From Arcuatula senhousia (taxonomy: Eukaryota > Mollusca > Bivalvia > Mytilida > Mytilidae), in contig OZ020305.1 in NCBI GenBank assembly GCA_963971305.1, positions 45,903,750 through 45,967,749 of the forward strand: DNA of 64,000 nucleotides, read 5' to 3'. The notes beneath the pieces are model-generated. The model was not told the DNA's origin. It saw only the letters and a list, made by a program, of their open reading frames with translations, and did not search any database. How positions within the stretch are numbered: the stretch's first letter is position 1; each line of letters opens with the position of its first letter. Of this stretch, positions 1 through 11,504 are shown piece by piece. Position numbers and translations under genes: made by a program.

Positions 1-100
1 ATTTGAAATAAATTGTTGGGGATGTAGGTATTCTGATGATATCGGCAGGCAAGACATACTTTAATGTTAATTTTTGTTTATATTTGCATTGGTTTTTTAG

Positions 101-179
101 GCATATGTACACCACTGGATCACAGAAAGATGAGATAAAGGCAAAGACAGAGGCAAAGAAGAAGTTCAGGGGATGGTAA
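101..179 (+). CDS. Possible 3'-terminal coding exon of an unidentified gene
   Basis: A T-rich tract ending in TTTTTTAG at 100 is a good 3' splice site. After one phase base, 25 codons run to TAA at 177-179. The peptide is hydrophilic and lysine-rich, ending KAKTEAKKKFRGW, and reads like a genuine protein C-terminus. Upstream exons would lie outside the window. I do not recognise the protein. A donor-like GTAATT overlaps the stop, so it could instead be an internal exon in another frame or chance. Confidence 0.3.
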
Positions 180-184
180 TTTGT

Positions 185-436
185 TATTGGTGGTGGTGGT
201 GGTGGTGGTGGTTTTCTTTCATATTGGTTGTGTCTTTAGTCTTTTGGTTGTAAGTTTGTTGGTGGTGTCTTGTGTGTCTTTTGGTTGTGAGTTTGTTGGT
301 TGTGTCTTGTATATTTTTTGATTGTGAACTTGTTGGTGGTGTCTTGTATGTCTTTTGGTTGTGAGGTTTTTTTGGTGCTGAGTTGTGAGTGTTTTTGCTT
401 GTGTGTTGTATGTCTTTTGGTTGTGAGTTTGTTGGT
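185..436. repeat. GT-rich minisatellite with (TGG)n core
   Basis: A run of (GGT)n at about 190-212 is followed by degenerate direct repeats of roughly 35 bp built on TTTTGGTTGTGAGTTTGTTG with a GTCTTGTATG segment. The C-poor composition gives a lysine/threonine/asparagine-rich reading frame on the minus strand, which I treat as a by-product. Confidence 0.8.
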
Positions 437-1020
437 GTTTGTGTTGTGGTTATGAGTTTGCTTTGTTATTTCTAGTTTTGGGTTGCTCTTTTGTGGGTGT
501 GAGCTTCTTGGCATTATTGATTGCTTCAAAAAAGACAAACTTTAACATTAAGACTGAGACTGAAAGACATGAGACATGTTGCTACATAGACAAAAAGAAT
601 TTAACATTTAACATTGCCATTCTCTTTCAGCATCTAATTATGCCATTTCTTTTTCAGTGTTTACTATTATAATTTACTTGCAAAATTTATCATTAATTTT
701 TTTTCAGAATTTTTAATTGTGTTATTTATTTCAGTATTTAACATTGCATTTTTGCAGCATTTCAGCATTAGATATGTTATTTTCTTTTAGGAACCAATTT
801 TTTCCATTTCATTTAGGTGTTAACCAAGCAATATTCCCCACTTCACAGAAATGTATTCCCCTACCCAGCAAAATGTCCCACTTTTCAGTCAAATAGCCCA
901 TTACCAATGTCTAACTGTCAAGTGGCAAGATGTCCCACTTCCAAAATAGCAATGTCCAGCTGAAAGATATCCCACCATCCAACAACAAGATGTTCCCAGC
1001 AACATGATTTCACACTACCA
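437..1020. repeat. T-rich stretch with repeated TTTCAG motifs; start of the PyCAA-type repeats
   Basis: No gene seen. Between about 620 and 790 the motif TTTCAG or TTGCAG recurs five times, spaced 30-60 bp and often followed by CATT or TGTT; these resemble 3' splice sites. From 838 onward come degenerate monomers such as CCCACTTCACAGAAATGTAT that grade into the minisatellite downstream. Confidence 0.4.
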
Positions 1021-1410
1021 AGCAGAATGTCACACTACCAAGCAATAAGATGTCCCACTTTCCAACCAGCAATATGTCCACTACCAAGCAGCAAGATGTC
1101 CCACTTTCAAACCAGCAACATGTCCACAACCAAGCAGCAAGATGTCCCACATTCCAACCAGCAATATGTCCACAACCAAGCAGCAAGATGTCCCACTTTC
1201 CAACCAGCAATATGTCCACAACCAAGCAGCAAGATGTTTCACTACCTAACAAGATATTCTACTATGAAGCAACAAGATGTCCCACTTTCCAACCAGCAAT
1301 ATGTCCACTACCAATCAATAAGATGCCCTACTTTCCAACCAGCAAGTTGTCCCACTACCAAACAAGATATTCTACTATGAAGCAGCAATATGTCCCACTA
1401 CCTAACAAGC
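1021..1410. repeat. 46-bp minisatellite
   Basis: The word AAGATGTCCCAC recurs at 1047, 1093, 1139 and 1185, an exact 46-bp period; weaker copies follow to about 1410. Each unit looks like two diverged copies of a roughly 23-bp monomer (AAGATGTCCCACTTTCCAAC and AATATGTCCACAACCAAGC) related to the 20-bp repeat downstream. Since 46 is not a multiple of three, each pass rotates the frame; the long overlapping open frames here (up to 132 codons) only reflect a shortage of stop words in the repeat. Confidence 0.85.
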
Positions 1411-2431
1411 CTAACAAGATGGCAAGAGGAACCACCAACCAAATTTGATGATCCACTACCAATTACAAGAAAGATGTCCCACTCACTAACAATTAGTTAA
1501 GAGGTAAGAACATGAAAAATACACATATCCAACAAGATTCTTTACAAGGTCCATTATAATTGTTCCCAATTTTGTGAAATTTTGCTATCATAATGAGCAC
1601 CTTGGTTCAATGGCATGATATTTTCACACATTGCTTATGGGGAAAAATCATTTTGATTTTAATTTTGGGGTCAGTGTGGCAGAGGTTAAGGTCACAACAA
1701 CTTTGATATGATGCACGTCAGAAAACATTCATTACTGCAACATTGCAAAGGATATTGATAAATTTCTATTAAACATACAAATCACCATTTAACATGCTCT
1801 TTGCTACCAACTAGTATTTATTTTTTATGTAGTTCTGTGTAAGCCATTTTCTTCGCAGCACTACCTAGCATGAACACCAACTTTTGCAGGATGTACCATT
1901 ACCCAGTTAGATGTCCCATTACTCAGAACGAGATTCCACTCCTCAGCAAGATGCACCACTACCCAGTTAGTTGTTCTTCACACCAGAAGCAATGTAAGTG
2001 TCACACCTGCATATATACAGATGTAAGTAAGAATTTAATAGATTTATTGTCATGTATTTTGGTAAGATATTTATTTTTTATGCCACTGGGAGGACATTAA
2101 GATTTACTTGTGTCTGACCATACATACACAATTCAAAAATCAAAAGCTTCCTATTAAACTGTACCGGTACGTGGGAATGATTGAAAATTTGGCAGGGTGG
2201 ACCAGTGTGACAAACTATGCATTAAGTGACTTTTAGACCTGTTGGGCTTGTTTTTTTTCTGTTTGGGGCCCTATATGGACACATTACACTTTTATTCTAT
2301 TTAAAAGAAGACATCAATGTAAACTTTAAACACATCTTGAGTACATTTATCTTCAAAATAAGTTTTAATGTTACAATTCTATGCAGTAATCAAATTCCAT
2401 AAAATTTGCCAACCTTTTCCACTGCATAAAG
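1411..2431. other. Mixed repeat-derived DNA, no gene seen
   Basis: A few array-like monomers occur at 1860-1980. The interval 2165-2290 (GACAAACTATGC, then GACCTGTT and CTGTTTGGGG) matches the word order of the tandem units at 52.98-53.4 kb and is a diverged fragment of that dispersed repeat. The 1560-1760 part looks like repeat remains too. No splice-bounded coding frame was found. Confidence 0.5.
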
Positions 2432-2954
2432 TTGTTACACTCCTCAGCAAAATGTACCCCCACCAAGATGTACCAATACCCATTAAGATGTTCCACTGCC
2501 TATGAAGATGTATCACTCCTCAGAAAGATGCTCCAATTTTTTTTTAACTATTTTGGTGTTAAATTCTGGTTTTTAATGTTTTATATACAAGTAGGAAAGA
2601 GTTCCAATTACCCAGAAGTTAGAACCAAACTCAGCAAAATGTCCTGCTAGCCAGTAAGATGTGCCATTACTCAGTAATGTACCACTACCCAGTAAGATGT
2701 ACCACTACCACAACCCAGTTAGATGTACCATAACCCAGTAAGATGTACCACTACCCAAAAAGATGTACCTCAACCCAGTAAGATGTACCTCTACCCTGTA
2801 AGATGCACCACTACCTAATAAGAATGTTGTTGTTCCACTACCCAGAAGATGTACCATTACCACTATATAGTAAGATATCTCACTAACCAGAAAGAATGCA
2901 TCAATACCCAGTTGGATGTTTTACTCATCGAAACATGCTCCACTATCTGGTAAG

Positions 2955-3425
2955 ATGTTCTATGACAATGTAATTTTGTTCACATTTCAATAAAGATTAC
3001 TTTGGTTTCATAATTATTTTTGGAGTATCAATTTTTGTGATTTTCGTGGGTGGCTATGATACCTTACAAAAAGGAAACTTAACATTGATCTGTGTGCTAC
3101 ATACTTCAGAACCACAAGTTTACCGGTAATAATCCACAACCTCATCATTTTTAATCTAACCAAGAAAATTGGTACCAAAGAAAACAAATGAATCCATGGT
3201 ATGTAAGTTTGCTATATAAATAAATTTGGACCTTTAAATTGTAAATATCCTAAAGTATTTGGTAAAATTTGATTAATTTTGAAGAGGTAAAGTTGATATT
3301 GATTACATATCTTGGATTTACTATAAAAACATGAATATGATTATGTAAATTTTAAAAGTTGATTTTTACTGTTTTGGTGTAATAGTTCGAATAGTTTTAG
3401 TTTTTTTCATATACAATCAGGAAAG
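2955..3425 (+). repeat. Array spacer, first clear copy, with MITE insertion
   Basis: The spacer core reads, in order: TTCACA, a GTAAACAGATTATG region, TTGACCT, TTGCAAGTAT, GAAGTATTTGGTAAGATATG, TTTTGAAG, AGTTGATATTGCT, CATGAATATTTACATTTCAA, TGTTTTGGTGTTGTAG and TTTTTCATATACAAACAG. Further copies lie at about 4085-4310, 4925-5170, 5640-5905, 6240-6495, 6860-7100, 7610-8605, 8900-9165, 9350-9610, 9840-10055, 10880-11130, 11510-11745, 11955-12200, 12545-12765, 13035-13235, 13930-14185, 14560-15575, 15905-16185, 16520-16765 and 17270-17490. The copy here is split by a MITE. Confidence 0.8.
2998..3201. mobile_element. Degenerate MITE (TACTNTGGWTTCAT ends)
   Basis: The left end TACTTTGGTTTCATAATT and the reverse complement of the right end, TACCATGGATTCATTTG, form imperfect terminal inverted repeats; GGAGTATCAATTTT inside the left end pairs with the complement of AAAATTGGTACC inside the right. 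The same family appears intact at 25720-25941. It lies inside an array spacer, consistent with insertion at TA. No coding capacity. Confidence 0.65.
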
Positions 3426-6400
3426 AAGTCTACTCAGAAAGATGTACCATTATCTAGTATGATGATCCACTCCTCAGATAGATATCCCACTACCCAATAA
3501 TATGTACCAACACCTTCTTGGATGTACCACTACCCAGTTAAATGTACCATTACCCAGTAAGATTTACCACTGCCATGTGGGATGTACCATTTATGAAGTA
3601 CCACTACCCAGCAATATGTACCATTACCCAATAAGATGAACCACTACCCAGCAAGACGTAACACTCATTAGCTAGATGTACCGCTACTTTGTAAGATGCC
3701 TCACTACCAAGTAAGATATCCCACTACTCAGTAAGGTGTACCATTACTCAGGAATATATACTACTACCTATTCAGATGTTCCACTCCTCAGAAAACTGGA
3801 CCATTAAACAGCAAGATGCCCAAATACCCATTAATATGTACCACTATCCATCAAGATCTACCACCACCAAGTAAGTTGTTCCACTACACTGTTAGGTGTA
3901 TCACCACTACCTAGTAAGATGTACCACTACCTTATAAGATGTTTCATTTCTCAGAACTATTTCACTACCACTACCTAGTGAGATGTTGTACTACACAGAA
4001 ACACAGAAAGAATTGACCAATACCAAGTTAGAAGTACCACTCCCCAGAAAGATGTCCCAAAACCCAGTAAGATGTTCTATAACAATGTAATTTTGTTCAC
4101 ACCTGTTTGCTCTTTAAATCAATGTTGACCTTATTATTGCAAGTATTCTGAAGTATTTGGTAATATATTTTTAATTTTGAAGACTATAAGTAAAGTTGAT
4201 ATTGCTAACATATCTTTGATTTACTATAAAAACATACCGGTAAATATGTACATTTTTTACTGTTTTGTTCTGGTAGTTTTGTACTTTAACTTTTTTTCTG
4301 AACTACCCAGAAAGATGTACAAAAACCCAGCAAGATGTCACATTCCTCAGCAAGATGTACCATTACTCAGGAAGATATACCACTACCTAGTAAGATGTAC
4401 CACTTCCATTAACAAGTAAGATGTTCAAATCCTCAAAAAGATACCCAGTTAGATGCTGCACTACCCTGTAAAATGTACCATTACCATTTAGGATGTACCA
4501 CTAACCATTATTAAAGGTGTAACACTACCAAGCAAGATAACCTATTACCAAGTAAGATGTACCACTTCCAAGTAAGGTGTACAATCACCAAGTAAGATAC
4601 ACCAACACCTACTTAGATGTACAACCACCTAGTAATTTTCACTACCATGTTAGATGTACATGTACTACTACTCAGCAAGATGCTACACTACCAAGTAAGA
4701 TATACTAACAAGTAAGATGTTCCACTACTCTGTATGATGTACCACTACCTAGGCAGATATTCTACTCCACAGTGAGATTTATTGCTACCTAGTCAGCTGT
4801 TCCACTCCACAGTAAGATGTACCACTACCCAGTAAGATGTTCCACTACTCTGTAAGATGCACCACTACTAAGTCAGATGTTCTACTCCAAAGAAAGATGT
4901 ACCACTACCCAGTAAGATGTTCCACTTCACACATGTAAACAGATAATTCAGTTTGTTTTATAAATGATTTATTAATAAATCTTGACCTCAAGTTGCAAGT
5001 ATCTTGAAGTAATTAGTTAGATATGTTTTATTTTGAAGAAGCCTTTATTAAGTTGATATTGCTTAAATAGCTTGACTAACTTTTACTTTATGAATATCTA
5101 TATTTCAAAAGTTGTTTTTAGATGTTTCTTGTGGTTTTGAATTTTTAGTATTTTTATGCCCCATCTAGTTAGATTTACCACTGCCTATTAAGATTTTTCA
5201 CTATTCAGAAAGATATCCCACTACCTGGTAAGATGTACCAAGACCTAAGATGTACCACTATCTACTAATTTGCACCACTACCATGTAAGATGTACCACTA
5301 CCATGTAAGATGTACCACTATCCAGCATGGTGTACCATTACCAAGTAACATGCACAACTGCCCACCAAGATGTTACTTTCCTGAGCTAGGGATACCACTA
5401 CCAAGCAAGTAACCTCACAGTGAGATGCCCATTGTAAGATGTACCACCACCCATCAAAATGTACCACTACCCAGTAAGATGTTATACAGTAAAATGCATC
5501 ACTACCCAATTAAATGCACCACCACCTCATACATCTAATACCACCACTGTTTCACCCTTCAGTAAGATGTTCTGTTCCACTCCTCAGAAAGACGTACCAC
5601 TACCCAGTAAGATGTAACACTACCCAAGTATATGTAAATAAGCTCTTGTCTGTAAACAGATTGTGAAGTTTGATTTAAAAATGAATTATAAATAAATCTT
5701 GACCTTGAATTGCAAGTATCCTGAAGTATTCTGTAAGATGTTAAATTCTGAAGTAAACTTAATCAAGTTGATATGTTAAAGTAGCTTGACTTACTATTAC
5801 GTTATTAATATTTACATTTCAAAAGTTGTTTTCTTTTAACTGTTTTGGTGTTATAGGTCTAGGTTTTTTTTCATTATTTTTCATATACAAACAGAAAAAA
5901 AAACCATCCAACTACCCAGCAAGATGTACCACTACCCAGAAAGACATATCACTACCCAGTAAGATGTACCACTCAATCCTCAGTAAAATGTTCCATTAGA
6001 TAGTAAGATGTACCAGTACCCATCAAGATGTACAACTAACCAGTAAGATGTGTCACTACACAGATAACTGCCCAGAAAGATGTACCATTATCTACTAGAA
6101 TCTACTTAAGTTTACAACCACTCAACAATATTTACCAATAATATATAAGATGTACCACTTCCACTACCCATTTAGATGTATCACTCCTCTGATGAAAGAT
6201 GTCCCACAAACCAAGTAAGATGTTCTTTAACAATGTTATTAACTTCACTACTGTAACATATTAAGAAAGTTTGCCTTGTCAATAATTAATAGTTAAATCT
6301 TGACCTCAAATTGCAAGTATTCTAGAGTATTTGGTAAGATATGTTTTGAAGGAGACTAAACTAAGTTGATATTTCTTTAAAAAATTGACTTTCTATTACA

Positions 6401-7107
6401 ACATGAATATTTACATTTCAAAAGGTCTTTTTAAACTGTTTTGGTCTTTTAGGTCTTAATTTTCAGAATTTTTCATATACAAACAGAAAAGACATCTAAC
6501 TACCCAGCAAGACATACTACTAACTAAAATGATGTTGCACTAACCTGCAAGACCTATCTCAACCAAGTTCAATGCTCCACTATACAGTAGGATGTTACTC
6601 CTCAGCAGGATGTCCTTGCACCGAATAAGATGTACTACTATCCAGTAAAATGTTCCACTTACAAATTGCTCACTACTCCCAGCAAGATGTATGGAAAACC
6701 AGAATGTATACCATTTCCCAGTAAGATGCACCACTACATAGTAAGACATACCACTACCCAACAAGATTTACCACCACTAAGTAAGATATTCCACTACCAC
6801 TATCCATTAAGATGTATCACTCCTCAGAAAGATGGTCCAACATACCAGTAGGATGTTTTATAACAATGTAAACAGATAATGAAAGTTTGTCATATAAATT
6901 GTTTATTGTTAAATTTTGACCTTGAATTGCAAGTATCTTGAATGATTTCATAAGATATGTTTTATTTTGAAGTAGAATCAGTTTTCTTAATCTAATATAA
7001 CAACATGAATATTTACATTTAATAAAAAGTTGTTTTTTAACTGTTGGTGTTGTAGGCCTGTATTTTGAGTACTTTTCATATACAAACAGAAAATACATTC
7101 AACTACC

Positions 7108-7573
7108 CAGCAAGATGTACCACCACCAAGTAAGATATACCACTACCCATTAAGATATACCACTACCCAGTAGGATGTACCACTACCTTATAAGATGTTT
7201 CATTTCTCAGAATATGTTTCACTACCACTTCCCAGTGAGATGTTGTACTACACAGAAACACAGAAAGAATTGACCAATACCAAGTTAGATGTATCACTCC
7301 TCAAAAAGATGTTCCACTCCTAAGAAAGATGTACCACTACCCAGCAAGATGTACCACCACCAAGTAAGATATACCACTACCCATTAAGATATACCACTAC
7401 CCAGTAGGATGTACCACTACCTTATAAGATGTGTCATTTCTCATATGTTTCACTACCACTTCCCAGTGAGATGTTGTACTACACAGAAACACAGAAAGAA
7501 TTGACCAATACCAAGTTAGATGTATCACTCCTCAAAAAGATGTTCCACTCCTAAGAAAGATGTACCACTACCC
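7108..7573. repeat. Recent 234-bp tandem duplication within the array
   Basis: The segment starting CAGCAAGATGTACCACCACC at 7108 restarts at 7342 and stays almost identical for about 230 bp. Differences include loss of a few bases after TTCTCA in the second copy. A third, more diverged copy lies at 9610-9800. Confidence 0.85.
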
Positions 7574-7776
7574 AGTAAGATGTAGCACTACCCAAGTATA
7601 TGTAAATAAGCTCTTGTCTGTAAACAGATTGTGAAGTTTGCTTTATAAATGAATTATAAATAAATCTTGACCTTGAATTGCAAGTATCCTGAAGTATTTT
7701 GTAAGATGTTCAAATCTGAAGTAAACTTAATCAAGTTGATATGTTAAAGTAGCTTGACTTACTATTACGTTATTAA

Positions 7777-8523
7777 GTCACCGACCACGAAGTGTCAGAG
7801 TCTTATTGTTTTTGCACCGTTTCTTCTTATTATTTTTTTTTCTCTGACGCAGCTTTATCCAAGATTACGGAAAAGTGTCTGAAACGATTCTCATGAAACT
7901 TGGAATATATAAAGGGTCACATATGTAGGTGGGCTTCATGGTTTTAAAATTTTCAAAATGGCCGCCCTCAAATTGGGGTACCAAAAAATTATCTCGGAAA
8001 CTACTGGATGGATTTCGACGAAATTTGGTATGAAGAAGGGAAATAAGGGAAGTTGAATGGTGGATACGAAAAATTCAAGATGGCTGCCGTTTTCAAAATG
8101 GCCACCGTCAAAAATTAACCCAAATTTTGTCCGCTAAATTTTTCTACCTAAACCTTGATGGATTTGCATGAAATTTGGTATATTAAGAGACCATCATATG
8201 TAGATGGTTTTTTTTACCAAAAAAAGTTTGCGCATTGGCCATTTTCAAAATGACCGACATCGAAAATTGTAAAATGGGATATTTCTAAATCTATTTGATG
8301 GATTACAACGAAATATGGTTTTCAGGTGGATGGAAGTAAGGGAAGTTGAATGGCCAATTAAAAAAATCAAGATGGCCGCCATTTTCAAAATGGCCGCTAT
8401 CGAAAATTGAAAAAAGGGGGGATCTCGGAAACTATTTGACAGATTTCAACACAATTTTATATGGTGATGCAGTTCAAACGGGAGGTAACTTCTGTGTTGG
8501 CATCCCAACACAATCACATCTAG
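7777..8523. mobile_element. 747-bp insertion with TTAA target duplication
   Basis: Sister spacers read GTTATTAATATTTACATTTC without interruption (for example near 5800). Here TTAA at 7773-7776 and TTAA at 8524-8527 flank 747 bp of foreign sequence. The insert has internal direct repeats of a roughly 250-bp unit (GATGGATT..GAAATTTGGTAT, then AAGATGGCCGCC..TTTTCAAAATGGC). I see no long terminal inverted repeat. TTAA duplication is typical of piggyBac-type insertion, so a non-autonomous piggyBac-like element is possible, but end motifs do not confirm it. No transposase. Confidence 0.7.
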
Positions 8524-10559
8524 TTAATATTTACATTTGAAAAGTTGTTTTCTTTTAAATGTTTTGGTGTTGTAGGTCTGTTTTTTTTCATTATTCAAAC
8601 AGAAAAAAACCCATCCAACTACCCAGCAAGATGTACCATTACCCAGAAATACATATCACTACCCAGTAAGATGTACCACTCGATCATCAGTAAAGTGAAC
8701 CATTAACTAGTTAGATGTACAACTAACCAGTAATATGTGCCACTACACAGATAACTACCCAGTAAGATGTACCATTATCTACTAGAATGTACAACCACTC
8801 AACAAGATTTACCACTACTAAGTAAGATGTACCACTTCCACTACCCATTTAGATGTATCACTCCTCTGATGAAAGATGTCCCACAACCCAGTAAGATGTT
8901 CTTTAACAATGTTATTTAATTCACTAACATATTAAAAAAGTTTGCCTAGTAAATAATTTATAGTTAAATCTTGACCTCAAATTGCAAGTATTCTAGAGTA
9001 TTTGGTAAGATATGTTTTGAAGGAGGCTAAACTAAGTTGATATTGCTTAAAAAGACTTGACTTTCTATTACAACATGAATATTTACATTTCAAAAGGTCT
9101 TTTTAAACTGTTTTGTTGTTTTAGGTCTTAATTTTCAGTATTTTTCATATACAAACAGAAAAGACATCTAACTACCCAGCAAGACATGCTACTAACTAAT
9201 ACGATGTTCCACTAACATGCAAGACCTAGTAAGACATACCACTACCCAACAAGATTTACTACAACTAAGTAAGATATTCCACTACTACTATCCATTAAGA
9301 TGTATCACTCCTCAGAAAGATGGTCCCACATACCAGTAGGATGTTTTATGACAATGTAATTAAGTTCATACCTGTAAACAGATAATGAAAGTTTGTCATA
9401 TAAATTGTTTATTGTTAAATTTTGACTTTGAATTGCAATGATCTTGAATAATTTCGTAAGATATGTTTTATTTTGAAGTAGACTCCGTTAACTTAATCTA
9501 ATATAACAACATGAATATTTACATTTAATAAAAAGTTGTTTTTAACCATTGGTGTTGTAGGCTGTATTTTGAGTACTTTTCATATACAAACAGAAAATAC
9601 ATTCAACTACCCAGCAAGATGTACCACCACCAAGTAAGATATACCACTACCCATTAAGATATACCACTACCCAGTAGGATGTACCACTACCTTATAAGAT
9701 GTTTCATTTCTCAGAATATGTTTCACTACCACTACCCAGTAAGATGTTGTACTACACAGAAAGAATTGACCAATACCAAGTTAGATGTATCACTCCTCAA
9801 AAAAATGTCCCAAAACCCAGTAAGATGTTCTATAACAATGTAATTTTGTTCACACCTGTTTGCTCTATAAACCAATCTGACCTTATAATTGCAAGTATCC
9901 CAAAGTATTTGGTAATAAATGTTTAATTTTGAAGACTAAGTAAAGTTGATATTGCTAACATATCTTTGATTTACTATAAAAACATAAATATGTACATTTA
10001 TAACTGTTTTGTTGTTGTAGTTTTGTATTTTAACTTTTTTTATGACTTACACAGAAAGATGTACAAAAACCCAGCAAGATGTCACATTTCTCAGCAAAAT
10101 GTACCATTACTCAGGAAGATATACCACTACCTTGTAAGATGTATCATTTCCACTACCTAGTAAGATGTTCAAATCCTCAAAAAGATACCCAGTTAGATGC
10201 TGCACTACCCTGTAAAATGTACCATTACCAATTAGGATGTACCAAGACTTACTAAGATGTACCACTAACCAGTAAAGTGTAACACTACCAAGCAAGATAA
10301 CCTATTACCAAGTAAGATGTACCACTACCAAGTAAGGTGTACAATCACCAAGTATGATACACCAACACCTACTAAGATGTACAACCACCTAGTAATTTCC
10401 ACTACCATGTTAGATGTACTCCTACTCAGCAAGATGCTACACTACTATGTAAGATATACTAAGAAGTAAGATGTTCCACTACTCTGTATGATGTACCAAT
10501 ACCTTGGCAGATATTCTACTCCACAGTGAGATTTATTGCTACCTAGTCAAATGTTCCAC

Positions 10560-10890
10560 TCCACAGTAAGATGTACCACTACCCAGTAAGATGTTCCTCT
10601 ACTCTGTAAGATGTACCATTACTATGTCAAATGTTCTACTCCACAGAAAGATGTACCGCTACCCAGTAAGATGTTCCACTACCTTGTAAGATGTACCACT
10701 ACCCAGTAAGATGTTCCACTACCCAGTAAGATGTACCATTACCCAGTAAGATGTTCCACTACCCTGTAAGATGTATCATTACCCAGTAAGATGTTCCACT
10801 ACCCAGTAAGATGTTCCACTACCCAGTAAGATGTACCACTACCCAGTAAGATGTTCCACTACTCTGTAAGATGTACCACTTCACACATGT
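10560..10890. repeat. Most regular block of the 20-bp satellite
   Basis: About 16 consecutive monomers match GTAAGATGTWCCACTACCCA with few changes, alternating TTCC and TACC at the variable position. Near-identity here and at 11.4-13.6 kb indicates the most recent expansion or homogenisation in the array. Confidence 0.9.
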
Positions 10891-11504
10891 AAACAAATTA
10901 TTCAGTTTGCTTTATGAATGATTTATACCGGTAAATATATCTTAACCTCAATTTGTAAGTTTCTGGAAGTAATTGGTTAGATATGTTCTTTTAAGAAGAC
11001 TTAATTAAGTTTATATTGCATAAGTAACTAGACTTACTTTTACTTCATGAATATCTATACTTCAAAGTTGTCTTTGAGATGTTTTCTTGTTGTGGTTTTG
11101 TATTTTTAGTATTTTTATGCATCATCTAGTAAGATTTAAAACTGCCTATTAAGATTTTTCACTATTTAGAAAAATATCACAGTAAGATGTACCACTACCC
11201 AGTAAGATGTTCCTTCTATGTAAGATGTATCATTACTTAGTCAGATGTTCTACTCCACAGAAAGATGTACCGCTACCCAGTTAGATGTTCCACTACTCTG
11301 TAAGATGTACCACTGCCCATTAAGATGTTCCACCACCCAGTAAGATGTTCCACTACCCAGAAAGATCACTACCCGGTAAGATGTTCGACTCCACAGTAAG
11401 ATGTACCACTACCCAGTAAGATGTTCCACTACCCTGTAAGATGTACCACTACCCAGTAAGATCTTCCACTATCCAGTAAGATGTTCCACTACCCAGTAAG
11501 ATGT

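Noticed and set aside
236..538. 100-codon Thr/Lys/Asn-rich frame on the minus strand
   Set aside because: Product of the GT-rich minisatellite; no start context, no domain.
1027..1448. Overlapping open frames of 117 and 132 codons
   Set aside because: They fall wholly in the 46-bp minisatellite, exist in two frames at once, and give only low-complexity repeats.
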